64,000 nt of DNA, from contig CAJTQF010000004.1 in the NCBI GenBank assembly GCA_910578565.1, positions 97,670 to 161,669 on the forward strand, in the 5' to 3' direction. Below, in pieces: positions 26,779-34,569 of the stretch. Both the position numbers and the translations under genes were made by a program. The stretch comes from an uncultured Christensenella sp. Lineage in GTDB: Bacteria > Bacillota > Clostridia > Christensenellales > Borkfalkiaceae. Position 1 is the first letter of the stretch. Each line of letters begins with the position of its first letter. The notes beneath the pieces are model-generated. The model was not told the DNA's origin, did no database searches, and was given only the letters and a program-made list of their open reading frames with translations.

Positions 26779-28104
26779 ATGAACGAAAGAGAAACGTTAA
26801 AAATTAATAGCAAAGGGCATTTGGAAATAGGCGGAGCGGACTCTGTTGAGTTGGCAAACCGTTTCGGCACACCTTTGTACGTTTTTGACGAAGCGCACAT
26901 AAGAAATATGATGCGCGTTTACAAAAATACTCTCGAAACGGAGTATGGCGGAAACGGTCAGGTTTTGTATGCTTCAAAGGCATTTTCCTGCATGGCTATT
27001 TATGCGATTGCCAAACAGGAAAATATCGGTATCGACGTGGTTTCCGGCGGTGAGCTGTATACTGCTTTAAAAGCCGGATTTGACGCTTCAAATATATATT
27101 TTCACGGAAATAATAAACTGTCAGATGAATTAGAACTTGCTGTTGAAAATGAAGTAGGTTGCATAGTTGTTGACTCGTACCGTGAAGCTGATATTCTGAA
27201 TTTGATTGCCGAAAAACACAATTTGACACAAAGCGTTCTGATAAGAATTAATCCCGGAATCGAAGCACACACGCACGCATTTGTTCAGACCGCGAGAACG
27301 GACAGTAAATTCGGTTTTTCTGTATCCGACGGCGCGGCGGAAGAAATGGTTAAATATATTTTGGGCAAACCAAATCTTCGTCTTAAAGGTTTTCACTGTC
27401 ATATAGGTTCGCAGATTTTTGAAAAACAATCTTTTGTACTCGCAGCAGAAAAAGTTATGGACTTTATGGCGGATATAAAGAAGAAACATAGTTATAATGC
27501 GGAAACTTTGAATATCGGCGGCGGTTTCGGAATCTGGTACAACAGCGAAGATCCCGAACTTAAATATAACGATTATGCAGAATATCTTAAAGCGTTGATA
27601 TCGGCAATTAGAAACAAGGCAAAAGTTCACTCATTGAAAGAGCCTTATCTGGTAATTGAACCGGGGCGGTCAATTGTAGGTGAAGCGGGTATAACGCTGT
27701 ATACCGTAGGCGCCATTAAAGAAATCCGCGGAGTTAAAAAATATGTTGCCGTTGACGGCGGAATGTTTGATAATCCCAGATACGCGCTTTATCAATCAAA
27801 ATATACTGTTTTACTCGCAAACCGCGCAAATGAAAAGTGTGTTGAAAAGGTTTCGGTTGCCGGTAAATGTTGCGAAAGCGGTGATTTGATTGCCGTGGAC
27901 GTTGCTCTGCCGAAAGCCGAAAGCGGCGATATAATGGCGGTGCTGTCAACAGGGGCGTACAATTACTCGATGGCAAGCAATTATAACAGAAATTTAATTC
28001 CGGCTGCGGTTCTGGTTAAAGACGGTAAAGCGGAATATATTATCAAACATCAATCTTATGACGACATTATCAGAAACGACGTCGTCCCCGGTTATTTGAA
28101 ATGA
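26779..28104 (+). CDS. lysA: Diaminopimelate decarboxylase
   Basis: A PLP-dependent enzyme that makes L-lysine from meso-diaminopimelate, the last step of the lysine pathway. Fold-type III features are present: the PLP lysine in VLYASKAFSC, HCHIGSQI, the phosphate-binding LNIGGGFGIWY, the EPGRSIVGEAG motif, and CESGD near the C-terminus, where the Cys comes from the partner active site. I use the ATG at 26779 behind GGTGATG; in-frame TTG/GTG/ATG at 26767-26773 are alternatives that add up to four residues. The gene overlaps the M50 protease start by 4 nt. Confidence 0.92.
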   Translation: MNERETLKINSKGHLEIGGADSVELANRFGTPLYVFDEAHIRNMMRVYKNTLETEYGGNGQVLYASKAFSCMAIYAIAKQENIGIDVVSGGELYTALKAGFDASNIYFHGNNKLSDELELAVENEVGCIVVDSYREADILNLIAEKHNLTQSVLIRINPGIEAHTHAFVQTARTDSKFGFSVSDGAAEEMVKYILGKPNLRLKGFHCHIGSQIFEKQSFVLAAEKVMDFMADIKKKHSYNAETLNIGGGFGIWYNSEDPELKYNDYAEYLKALISAIRNKAKVHSLKEPYLVIEPGRSIVGEAGITLYTVGAIKEIRGVKKYVAVDGGMFDNPRYALYQSKYTVLLANRANEKCVEKVSVAGKCCESGDLIAVDVALPKAESGDIMAVLSTGAYNYSMASNYNRNLIPAAVLVKDGKAEYIIKHQSYDDIIRNDVVPGYLK

Positions 28105-28820
28105 ATCCTATAGTTTATCAAGTTTTTTATTATCTGTCTGCGGCCATCGCTATACTGTTTGTGTTTGTTCCGCATGAATTTGCGCATGCCTATTCCGCTT
28201 ACAGAAACGGAGACCTGACTGCTAAATATTACGGCAGGCTAACTTTAAACCCTGTCAAGCACTTTGACCTTATGGGCTTTTTGCTGTGCGTTTTAGCCGG
28301 GTTTGGTTGGGCAAAACCCGTTCCCATAAACCCCAATAATTTCCGCAAATACAAGAAAGGGTTATTTGAAACGGCTGTTGCCGGAGTTTGCACCAACTAT
28401 GTTATCGCGTTTATAGTTTATCCTATATTTTTGGTGGTTGCAAGATACATTCCTGAATCTTCTACGGCGTTGATATATGTAAAGGGATTTTTGGAACTTG
28501 TGTTATACCGTATTTACATAATCAGCCTTTCGATTATAGCATTTAATCTTTTGCCGTTTTTTCCTTTGGACGGTTTCAGAATTATAGAATCGTGTACAAG
28601 TCCTTTTAATAAGTTCAGACTATTTTTAGAAAAATACGGTCGTTACATATTGCTTGGTCTGATTATAGAATGTTTCATATGCAATATTCTTGTCCAGGCT
28701 ACAGGTGTTACGGCTTTGCAATATCTTAATGTTTTAGGTTTTTACCTGCAATGGTTTGCGCAAAATATTTTAGGCGCACCGATTTGGGGATTCTGGGACT
28801 GGATATTTACTTTATTTTGA
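28101..28820 (+). CDS. Site-2 protease family (M50) membrane metalloprotease
   Basis: A 239-aa polytopic protein. The zinc-binding H-E-x-x-H is in VPHEFAHAYSAYRNGD, and the second metal motif is N-L-L-P-x-x-P-L-D-G (NLLPFFPLDGFRI). GWAKPVPINPNNFRKYKKG is the hallmark of the small YwhC/rseP-like branch found next to scpAB in Firmicutes. It should cleave proteins within the membrane; the substrate is unknown. ATGA overlap with lysA and a 16-nt gap to scpA place it in one operon. The motifs are complete. Confidence 0.88.
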   Translation: MNPIVYQVFYYLSAAIAILFVFVPHEFAHAYSAYRNGDLTAKYYGRLTLNPVKHFDLMGFLLCVLAGFGWAKPVPINPNNFRKYKKGLFETAVAGVCTNYVIAFIVYPIFLVVARYIPESSTALIYVKGFLELVLYRIYIISLSIIAFNLLPFFPLDGFRIIESCTSPFNKFRLFLEKYGRYILLGLIIECFICNILVQATGVTALQYLNVLGFYLQWFAQNILGAPIWGFWDWIFTLF

Positions 28821-28836
28821 TAGGTTTTAATATAAG

Positions 28837-29652
28837 ATGGCAGATAAAAATTATGACAATTTCGAATCGGTTGTAGACTACAATACTGTTTTGGACGATT
28901 TTGAAGGTCCGCTCGATTTATTGTTACACCTTATAAATATTGCACAGATAAAGATAGAAGACGTCTTCGTTTCAAAGGTTACCGAACAGTTTTTAGCATA
29001 TATTGATTTTATGAAAACGCAACCCAGCCGTGACGTGGACAAAGAGAGCGAATATCTTGCGTTGGCTGCGCAAATAATTTACATAAAATCGAAGAGTATG
29101 GTCCCCGTTGTCGACGTTGCCGGCGATGAAATGGGCGGCTCGGAAGAAGAGCAGCGTGCGCTTATCGAACAGTTAAAACAGAGAGAGTACGAACTTATTA
29201 AGGAAGAGACGCCTAAACTTAAAAATCTTGAAACTATAGGCTATTTTTTCAAAGAACCCGACTCGGATTTCAGTAAAGTAAAAATAGTTTATAAAGATTT
29301 TAACGTTCACGCGTTGTTGGAAGCGTTTGCAAATCTTATGCTCCGTAACGAAAGTTTGCAACGTGAAAAAGAAAAAGTTAAAGAAATTCCGAAAGACGTT
29401 CACACGGTAGAAGAAAAGGTTGTATTTATACGCGATACGCTAATTGAAAAGAACGAAGTTTTGTTTGAGAGCCTGTTTACAACTTTTTCACGCAATGAAA
29501 TAATAACCACTTTTCAGGCGTTGCTTGAAATGTTAAAACACCAATTTATTACCGTAGTGCAATTGGAATCGTTTGGAGCGATAAATATAAAATTAAACCC
29601 TAATTGGGATGTGAAGGAAGTAACAAGTGAACAATTTGACGAATATAATTGA
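28837..29652 (+). CDS. scpA: Segregation and condensation protein A
   Basis: This 271-aa kleisin bridges the SMC ATPase heads and, with ScpB, forms the condensin needed for chromosome segregation. The N-terminal signature is intact (LDDFEGPLDLLLHLINIAQI, then VTEQFLAYIDFM), followed by EYLALAAQIIYIKSKSMVP. The C-terminal winged-helix (FTTFSRNEIITTFQALLEML) is also present. The stop overlaps the start of scpB by 26 nt, so the two are translationally coupled. smc itself is not in the window. Confidence 0.93.
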   Translation: MADKNYDNFESVVDYNTVLDDFEGPLDLLLHLINIAQIKIEDVFVSKVTEQFLAYIDFMKTQPSRDVDKESEYLALAAQIIYIKSKSMVPVVDVAGDEMGGSEEEQRALIEQLKQREYELIKEETPKLKNLETIGYFFKEPDSDFSKVKIVYKDFNVHALLEAFANLMLRNESLQREKEKVKEIPKDVHTVEEKVVFIRDTLIEKNEVLFESLFTTFSRNEIITTFQALLEMLKHQFITVVQLESFGAINIKLNPNWDVKEVTSEQFDEYN

Positions 29653-30328
29653 GGCGGTTGTTTTTGCTTCGGGCGAAGCCGTGCCGGTAAAATACATAGT
29701 AGAAAAGTTGGATTGTACAGTTAAAGAAGTCAACGCCTGCGCTGCGGAGTTGAAAGAAAAATACGATGAAAACAGCGGTATTCAGCTTCTGACATTTAAC
29801 GGAAAATTGCAATTTGCATCTAATCCGAAATATAAACAGCCCGTTTCGGAAGTTCTTACGCCAATCAAAGAAAAAGAATTTACAAAAACTATACTTGAAT
29901 GTGCGGCAATAATAGCATATAAGCAACCTATAACAAAACCCGAGCTTGAAGAAATAAGGCAAGTCAGTTGCGATTACGCTATACATACATTGTTAGAGTT
30001 GGAAATGATAGTTCCCTGCGGAAGAAAGGACGCCGTGGGCAAGCCGATACTGTATGCTACAACAGATAATTTTTTGAAGAGATTTAAACTCAACTCAATC
30101 GATGAATTGCCGGACTATGACGAACTTATGGCACAGATTGCGGAGCTTAACAGTTCATTATTGTCTGACGACGAAGAAGACGGTAACTATCTGTACAAGA
30201 AAGACGAATACGTAGAGAAAGGTGAAAAAACTCAAACTGTAGAAGAAAAACAAGTTGAAGTGACCGAAGACGGTTATGAACTTCCCGATTTTATTTCACA
30301 AGACGATGATGTTATAAAAATAGATTGA
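29627..30328 (+). CDS. scpB: Segregation and condensation protein B
   Basis: A 233-aa partner of ScpA with two winged-helix domains. Family motifs are IIEAVVFASGEAV near the N-terminus, CAAIIAYKQPITKPELEEIR, and then GRKDAVGKPILYATTDNFL in the second domain. An acidic tail of ~60 residues extends beyond the usual core (SSLLSDDEEDG...), a common species-specific feature. A strong terminator follows 8 nt after the stop, closing the lysA-M50-scpA-scpB operon. Confidence 0.93.
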   Translation: MNNLTNIIEAVVFASGEAVPVKYIVEKLDCTVKEVNACAAELKEKYDENSGIQLLTFNGKLQFASNPKYKQPVSEVLTPIKEKEFTKTILECAAIIAYKQPITKPELEEIRQVSCDYAIHTLLELEMIVPCGRKDAVGKPILYATTDNFLKRFKLNSIDELPDYDELMAQIAELNSSLLSDDEEDGNYLYKKDEYVEKGEKTQTVEEKQVEVTEDGYELPDFISQDDDVIKID

Positions 30329-30335
30329 TAAGCAA

Positions 30336-30367
30336 AGCAAAAAAGCGGACAGTAGGTCCGCTTTTTT
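30336..30367 (+). terminator. Intrinsic terminator after scpB
   Basis: AAAAAAGCGGAC, loop of about 5 nt, GTCCGCTTTTTT: a GC-rich stem with a T6 tail. Confidence 0.9.
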
Positions 30368-30401
30368 GTATATTTAAAATTATGTTACAAATAATATTGT
30401 T

Positions 30402-30929
30402 ATGAATGTAGCAATGATTATTATGGCTGCTGCAGGATTTGCAATTTCAATTTTTCCGATACACGTTTTTAATTATATTTATGTAAATACCGAAGAAAAG
30501 TATGCAAGTATTAATGTAACAATATTCAGATTTCTCAGGATTTTCAATATAAATACGGTTAAGAACCAGCCCGGTAAAATGCAGGTAAACGGAAAAGAAA
30601 AACAGTTGGATTATAAAAAATTCAGGTTAAGTTTTTACAAAATTTTTAATATGCTTTGCCTATATAAAATAATCCAACTTTCAGATTACGGAATGCAGAA
30701 CGAGCATAACGCTTATGCTGCGTTGTTTCAAAACGGAACGACAAGCGCAGTTTACAATTTTTTACGTATCAATGATAATTGCACTAAACTGCGAAATTAC
30801 ACAATACTGAATGAAGAACACTCTTCCATAAGGTACTATGCAAAAGCGGTGACGGTAATAAACCTTTTGGTTGTAACCAAAATAATTTTATATATTTTAA
30901 TGGAGAAAATAAATGAACTCAAAAATTAA
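30402..30929 (+). CDS. DUF2953/YtfI-like membrane protein
   Basis: A 175-aa protein with an N-terminal hydrophobic helix (~2-28), a polar middle, and a second helix at ~150-168. The sequence is only weakly characteristic. Its position directly before a gerW/ytfJ gene, and after scpB, matches the DUF2953 (ytfI) gene in Firmicutes, whose products carry a membrane helix, an internal Gly/Ala turn and a C-terminal helix. I use that context as the main argument. It overlaps the following gene by 17 nt. Function unknown; possibly sporulation-related. Confidence 0.5.
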   Translation: MNVAMIIMAAAGFAISIFPIHVFNYIYVNTEEKYASINVTIFRFLRIFNINTVKNQPGKMQVNGKEKQLDYKKFRLSFYKIFNMLCLYKIIQLSDYGMQNEHNAYAALFQNGTTSAVYNFLRINDNCTKLRNYTILNEEHSSIRYYAKAVTVINLLVVTKIILYILMEKINELKN

Positions 30930-31287
30930 AAGAAGCAAAGCGAAAGAATTTAACGAATTACCTCTTTCAATTGAAAAAGTTGCCGATGCCGATACCGTAG
31001 TAGGTAAATCTATTATAACGGTAAGCGGTACACAAGTAATTCCACTTTCATCGGTCACTGTGGTAAATTTAAGCGGCGGTGGTGAATACGGCGATGTAAA
31101 AACTTTTAAAGAAGCCGACGGCTTTAAAATTGCAGGCGGCAACGGCGCTGTAATTTCGGTTAAACCGCAAGGATTTTTAGTTGATGACGGTAAGTCTTGC
31201 AGACTTCTCAAAATGGAAGAAAGTACTTTGGATGCGTTAATAGACAAAACAGGAAATTTGGTTCATAAAATAACTGACAATGCATAA
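30913..31287 (+). CDS. ytfJ: Spore-associated GerW/YtfJ family protein
   Basis: A 124-aa protein. Hallmarks of the family are KVADADTVVGKSIITVSGTQ (in B. subtilis YtfJ a G-x-P/S-I-x-T-x-x-G-T-x-(I/V)-I-P block), IPLSSVTVVNLSGGGEYGD, and the Gly-rich AGGNGAVISVKPQGFLVDD. In Bacillus the homologue is needed for germination with some nutrients. Its presence supports a spore-forming ancestry. The start lies inside the preceding gene, and its stop overlaps the start of the next carboxypeptidase by 8 nt. It is short but complete. Confidence 0.82.
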   Translation: MNSKIKRSKAKEFNELPLSIEKVADADTVVGKSIITVSGTQVIPLSSVTVVNLSGGGEYGDVKTFKEADGFKIAGGNGAVISVKPQGFLVDDGKSCRLLKMEESTLDALIDKTGNLVHKITDNA

Positions 31288-32293
31288 AAAATTTTTATTT
31301 GCTTTACTGATTTTATCAATATCTATTAGCGCAACATTTTTATGTTTGCCAAATAATTTGCGCGCCAGTGCCGGTTCACGAGCAGAAATTGCAATGGAAC
31401 TGTCAACAGGTACGGTCCTGACAAGTAATAATGCTGACGCAAAACTTCCTATGGCGAGCACCACAAAAATATTAACTGCAATAATTATAATTGAAGATTG
31501 TAATCTTGATAATGTTATTACGGTTCCGTTGGCGGCAGTAGGGGTAGAGGGTTCAAGTATCTATTTAAAAAAAGACGAGCAAATTGATATCCGCGATTTA
31601 CTTTACGGGCTCATGCTTCGTTCAGGCAACGATTGCGCTACGGCCTTAGCGATTTATCACAGCGGTTCGGTAGAAAAATTTGCAGAAGTTATGAATGACC
31701 GTGCCAAAAAAATCGGAGTCCAAAATTCAAACTTCAAAAATCCAAGCGGTTTGCCGGATAACGAGCATTATACTACCGCGAGAGATTTATGTAAAATAGC
31801 TTGTTACGCTATGAATAATTCTGATTTTAAACAAATTGTTTCAACAACAAATTATTCGGGAAAGTACAGGAGTTTTGCCAATAAAAACAAAATGCTTCAT
31901 AAATGCGAAGGGGCAAACGGTGTTAAAACAGGCTATACTTTAAAAGCAGGCAGATGTCTTGTATCTTCAGCGGAACGAAAAGGTATGGACGTTGTTTGCG
32001 TAGTATTGAATTGTCCGGATATGTATGAAAGAAGTTGTACGATAATAGACAACTGTTTCAGGGATTTTAAATTATTAAAGTTAAACGAAAACAGCATATT
32101 TATGTGTAACAATATACTATGTAAAATATTAAATTGTCAAAGTAAAGTAATAAATAATACTGCTAAAATAAATTTTAAAATCAAACCGTTGCAAGAAGAA
32201 TATTTTGTTGGCAATAAAAAAGTAATTGCCGAACTTGAAATTTACAGTGAAAATAACTTGCTTTTTACCGAAAAATTATATAGTATTAAGTAA
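31280..32293 (+). CDS. D-alanyl-D-alanine carboxypeptidase (DacB-like, sporulation locus)
   Basis: A 337-aa exported penicillin-binding protein. Motifs in order: S-x-x-K in PMASTTKILTA (~59-62), S-G-N in LRSGNDCATA (~114-116), and K-T-G in GVKTGYTLKAGR (~215). The N-terminal hydrophobic segment (FLFALLILSISISATFLCL) is a signal peptide. The context after ytfI/ytfJ-like genes and before rluB equals the Bacillus-type dacB neighbourhood, suggesting spore cortex or peptidoglycan trimming. The C-terminal domain is shorter (~90 aa) than in the carboxypeptidase at 25478. Confidence 0.85.
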   Translation: MHKKFLFALLILSISISATFLCLPNNLRASAGSRAEIAMELSTGTVLTSNNADAKLPMASTTKILTAIIIIEDCNLDNVITVPLAAVGVEGSSIYLKKDEQIDIRDLLYGLMLRSGNDCATALAIYHSGSVEKFAEVMNDRAKKIGVQNSNFKNPSGLPDNEHYTTARDLCKIACYAMNNSDFKQIVSTTNYSGKYRSFANKNKMLHKCEGANGVKTGYTLKAGRCLVSSAERKGMDVVCVVLNCPDMYERSCTIIDNCFRDFKLLKLNENSIFMCNNILCKILNCQSKVINNTAKINFKIKPLQEEYFVGNKKVIAELEIYSENNLLFTEKLYSIK

Positions 32294-32318
32294 ATAAGTT
32301 ACTTGGAAACTATGTATA

Positions 32319-33017
32319 ATGAGAATAAATAAATATCTTGCTTCTTCCGGTGTAGCGTCGAGAAGAGATTGCGATAGACTGATTCGAGAAGGCAAGGTTT
32401 TGGTAAACGGAAAAATAGCAACTTTGGGGTTGGACGTTGTCGAAGGCGATGAGATAAAATTTAACGGTAATATAGTGTCCGTTAAAAAAAATGAATATTA
32501 CATTCTTAATAAGCCTAAAGGATATATATGTAGCGTATCCGACGATAAAGGAAGAAAAACAGTATTGGATTTAATGCCTGATAATGTTGGCAGAATATAT
32601 CCGGTCGGAAGACTTGACTATGACAGTGAAGGACTTATTATTCTTACTACCGATGGTAATCTTGCCCAGCATCTTACGCATCCGTCAAATGAAGTTCCTA
32701 AAACTTATTTGGTAAAAATAGAAGGTACTATTACTGAAAATGCGCTTAATCCGATCAGAAGCGGAATCGAAATAGACGGTGTTATGACAAAAAAATGTAA
32801 AGCGCACATTGTCGAAACAAATAAAGAATATACAAAAATTCATGTTACCCTTACAGAAGGCAGAAACAGAGAAATCAGAAAAATGTTTGCCTCTATCGGT
32901 AAAGACGTTTCACTTTTAAAACGCATTAAAATAGGTGAAATAACTTTACGCGGACTTGATAGGGGCGCCTACAGAAAACTTAACAAGCAGGAAGTAGAAT
33001 ATCTGAAATCAATTTAA
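32319..33017 (+). CDS. rluB: 23S rRNA pseudouridine synthase, RluB family
   Basis: A 232-aa enzyme that isomerises a specific uridine in 23S rRNA helix 89 (family knowledge). An S4 RNA-binding domain occupies ~1-60 (MRINKYLASSGVASRRDCDR). The catalytic Asp is in the RLDYDSEGL motif (VGRLDYDSEGLIILTTDG, ~99), and the family-typical LTHPSNEVPKTYLVKIEG follows. EGRNREIRKMFASIGKDV forms the C-terminal motif. The ribosome site is weak (GGAAAC). It is the last gene of the ytfI-ytfJ-dac-rluB block. Confidence 0.92.
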   Translation: MRINKYLASSGVASRRDCDRLIREGKVLVNGKIATLGLDVVEGDEIKFNGNIVSVKKNEYYILNKPKGYICSVSDDKGRKTVLDLMPDNVGRIYPVGRLDYDSEGLIILTTDGNLAQHLTHPSNEVPKTYLVKIEGTITENALNPIRSGIEIDGVMTKKCKAHIVETNKEYTKIHVTLTEGRNREIRKMFASIGKDVSLLKRIKIGEITLRGLDRGAYRKLNKQEVEYLKSI

Positions 33018-33063
33018 AAAATAAATGACTGTAAATTAAACAGTAATTTAGCGGAGAAATATT

Positions 33064-33516
33064 TTGTCGTATTCATTAAAGAGCGTAACGATGCGCACAG
33101 ACAATTCCGAGAACGGAATGGCAAAAATCAACGAACTATGGGCGGATATTATGACGGGCAAAATTCCGCTTGACTTTATAGAAAACGGTGTACCAGTAAA
33201 AGGTCTGTCGCCTATATCGTCATACAGCGATTACGAGAGCGATGAGAAAGGCAAATATAACTTATCCGTTATGACCGTAACCGCCGCATTTTTTGCAAAA
33301 ATGGAAGAATTGGTCACACAAAGAAAATACATAAAAATTGACGAGAGCGGCGAAACAATTACCGATTGCGCAAATAAAGCGTGGTCGAAAGTTTGGCAAC
33401 TTACCGCAAGCGGCGAAATTAAACGTGCATTTACTATCGACTACGAAAGCACAGTACCCAGCGAATATACCAAAGACGGCAAAGCGCATTGCTATTTGTA
33501 CATAGCAATCAAATAA
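33064..33516 (+). CDS. GyrI-like/AraC effector-binding domain protein
   Basis: A 150-aa protein consisting only of a SOUL/GyrI-like fold as in the effector-binding domains of AraC-type regulators, without a DNA-binding part. Features I recognise: an N-terminal SLKSVTMRTDNSENGMAKIN, GLSPISSYSDYESDEKGKYN, a Lys-Ala-Trp near ~115, and the very conserved C-terminal RAFTIDYESTVPSEYTKDGK. Such stand-alone proteins probably bind small organic molecules. It starts at TTG (33064) behind GGAGA. The base composition is slightly richer in GC than its neighbours, so it may be a later arrival. Confidence 0.7.
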   Translation: MSYSLKSVTMRTDNSENGMAKINELWADIMTGKIPLDFIENGVPVKGLSPISSYSDYESDEKGKYNLSVMTVTAAFFAKMEELVTQRKYIKIDESGETITDCANKAWSKVWQLTASGEIKRAFTIDYESTVPSEYTKDGKAHCYLYIAIK

Positions 33517-33563
33517 CGATTATAAGTTAAATTTCAATTTATCTTTCTATCAATGTATAGTTA

Positions 33564-33594
33564 AAAGCTCTCGAACATTTTGTTCGAGAGCTTT
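33564..33594. terminator. Bidirectional terminator-like hairpin
   Basis: A perfect 14-bp stem AAAGCTCTCGAACA / TGTTCGAGAGCTTT, 3-nt loop, between convergent genes. It can serve the effector-binding gene (+) and lexA (-), where TTTTAAC follows. Confidence 0.65.
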
Positions 33595-33663
33595 CTGTTA
33601 TTAATCGAAGTGCAACTTTTTTTATTTCCAATGGGAAGTATGCTATAACGCTTTGCCTTCTTA

Positions 33664-34251
33664 TTATAATGTTCTTAAAAGACCAATAACTTTTCCAAGT
33701 ATTTGTACTTCATCAAATATAAAATCATCCATCCCATCATTTTCAGGGTGCAGGATAATTTTTCCGTTACGTCTGAATAACCGTTTTACAGTAGCGCTAT
33801 CGTCAACCAAGGCAACAACAATATCGCCGTCATCAGCTGATTCCTGTTTTTTAACAATAATTTTATCGCCGTTATACATTCCTATGTTAATCATTGAATC
33901 GCCGCTTACGTTCAGCATAAACAAATCTTCGCCCGAAAAGTAATTACCGGGTATTGAATAATATCCGTCATAATTTTCAGAAGCAAATATCGGTTGACCA
34001 GCAGCAACAGTTCCGATGAGAGGAACGGTGGTTGCAACCGCTTGTTGCGTTAAAACAACCGCACGGTTTTTTACCCCTGCTTTTTTTATAAGTCCACGGT
34101 TACACAGTTCGTTTATGTAATCAAAAGCAGTAGCAGTGGACTTTAATCCGCATTCTTTGCATATTTCGCGGACAGAAGGAGAGTAGTTATTCTCTAAAAT
34201 GAATTTTTTAATATATTTATAAACTTCGTCGGTCTTATTAAGACTTTTCAT
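33664..34251 (-). CDS. lexA: SOS-response repressor LexA
   Basis: A 195-aa repressor that binds SOS boxes and cleaves itself when RecA is activated. The winged-HTH spans ~1-65 (NYSPSVREICKECGLKSTAT). The self-cleavage site is Ala-Gly in GTVAAGQPIF. The catalytic Ser is in NVSGDSMINIG, and the catalytic Lys in DDSATVKRLF. The start at 34251 is chosen for its AGGTG ribosome site; a longer frame upstream runs through the promoter and operator and is not credible. It is divergent from a tiny Cys-rich gene and has a LexA box over its -35, so it should be autoregulated. Confidence 0.93.
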   Translation of the reverse strand: MKSLNKTDEVYKYIKKFILENNYSPSVREICKECGLKSTATAFDYINELCNRGLIKKAGVKNRAVVLTQQAVATTVPLIGTVAAGQPIFASENYDGYYSIPGNYFSGEDLFMLNVSGDSMINIGMYNGDKIIVKKQESADDGDIVVALVDDSATVKRLFRRNGKIILHPENDGMDDFIFDEVQILGKVIGLLRTL

Positions 34252-34270
34252 CTTTTCACCTCTTGTAAAT

Positions 34271-34310
34271 ATTATATCATAAAACTTTATAAAAATCAAA
34301 CGCTTGTTTC
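34271..34310 (-). promoter_or_regulatory. lexA promoter with overlapping LexA (SOS) box
   Basis: On the minus strand: -35 TTGATT (34294-34299), 17-bp spacer, -10 TATAAT (34271-34276). GAAACAAGCGTTTG (34297-34310) matches 12 of 14 positions of the Gram-positive LexA consensus CGAACRNRYGTTYG and overlaps the -35. Confidence 0.75.
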
Positions 34311-34322
34311 GATGTTTTTGCT

Positions 34323-34350
34323 TGTTTTTATAGGATTTTTATATTATAAT
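34323..34350 (+). promoter_or_regulatory. Divergent promoter for the Cys-rich small protein
   Basis: TTGTTT (34323-34328), 16-bp spacer, TATAAT (34345-34350). The LexA box ends 12 bp upstream of the -35, so SOS control of this side is possible but less certain. Confidence 0.5.
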
Positions 34351-34359
34351 AGTAATAAG

Positions 34360-34536
34360 ATGAACATAAATAATAAAAAAATGTGCGAACTATATGATAG
34401 AGAGTGTATTGGTTGCCTTGAATGTGAAATTTGCGACTTGGATTCGGACAAAATCTGCGATAACTGCGGAAGGTGTCTCGACATACGTGATGATGCCGTA
34501 ATTAAAATTGATAGAATTATAATTGACGAAGATTAA
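34360..34536 (+). CDS. Small Cys-rich protein divergent from lexA
   Basis: A 58-aa protein starting at ATG 34360 (an alternative ATG is at 34381); a longer frame from 34312 would overlap the promoter. Seven cysteines are grouped as C-x(8)-C-x-x-C-x-x-x-C-x-x-C and C-x-x-C-x-x-x-C (CELYDRECIGCLECEICDLD, KICDNCGRCLDI). The spacing suggests binding of zinc or an iron-sulfur cluster. Similar short proteins occur beside lexA in other Clostridia as far as I recall, but no function is established. It ends 4 nt before a bidirectional terminator. Confidence 0.65.
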   Translation: MNINNKKMCELYDRECIGCLECEICDLDSDKICDNCGRCLDIRDDAVIKIDRIIIDED

Positions 34537-34566
34537 AAGACAGGTTTTATTTTACCTGTCTTTTTG
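34535..34566. terminator. Bidirectional intrinsic terminator
   Basis: AAAAGACAGGT / ACCTGTCTTTT with loop TTTATTTT and T-runs on both sides. It serves the Cys-rich gene (+) and the tyrosine recombinase gene (-). Confidence 0.9.
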
Positions 34567-34569
34567 TTA

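Noticed and set aside
33571-33587. CGAACATTTTGTTCG as a LexA box after lexA
   Set aside because: The half-sites are 5 nt apart instead of 4, it lies at the 3' end of lexA, and the whole 14-bp stem is explained as a terminator-like hairpin between convergent genes.
34312-34359. Longer N-terminus for the Cys-rich small protein
   Set aside because: It would start inside the promoter region, before the -10 at 34345.
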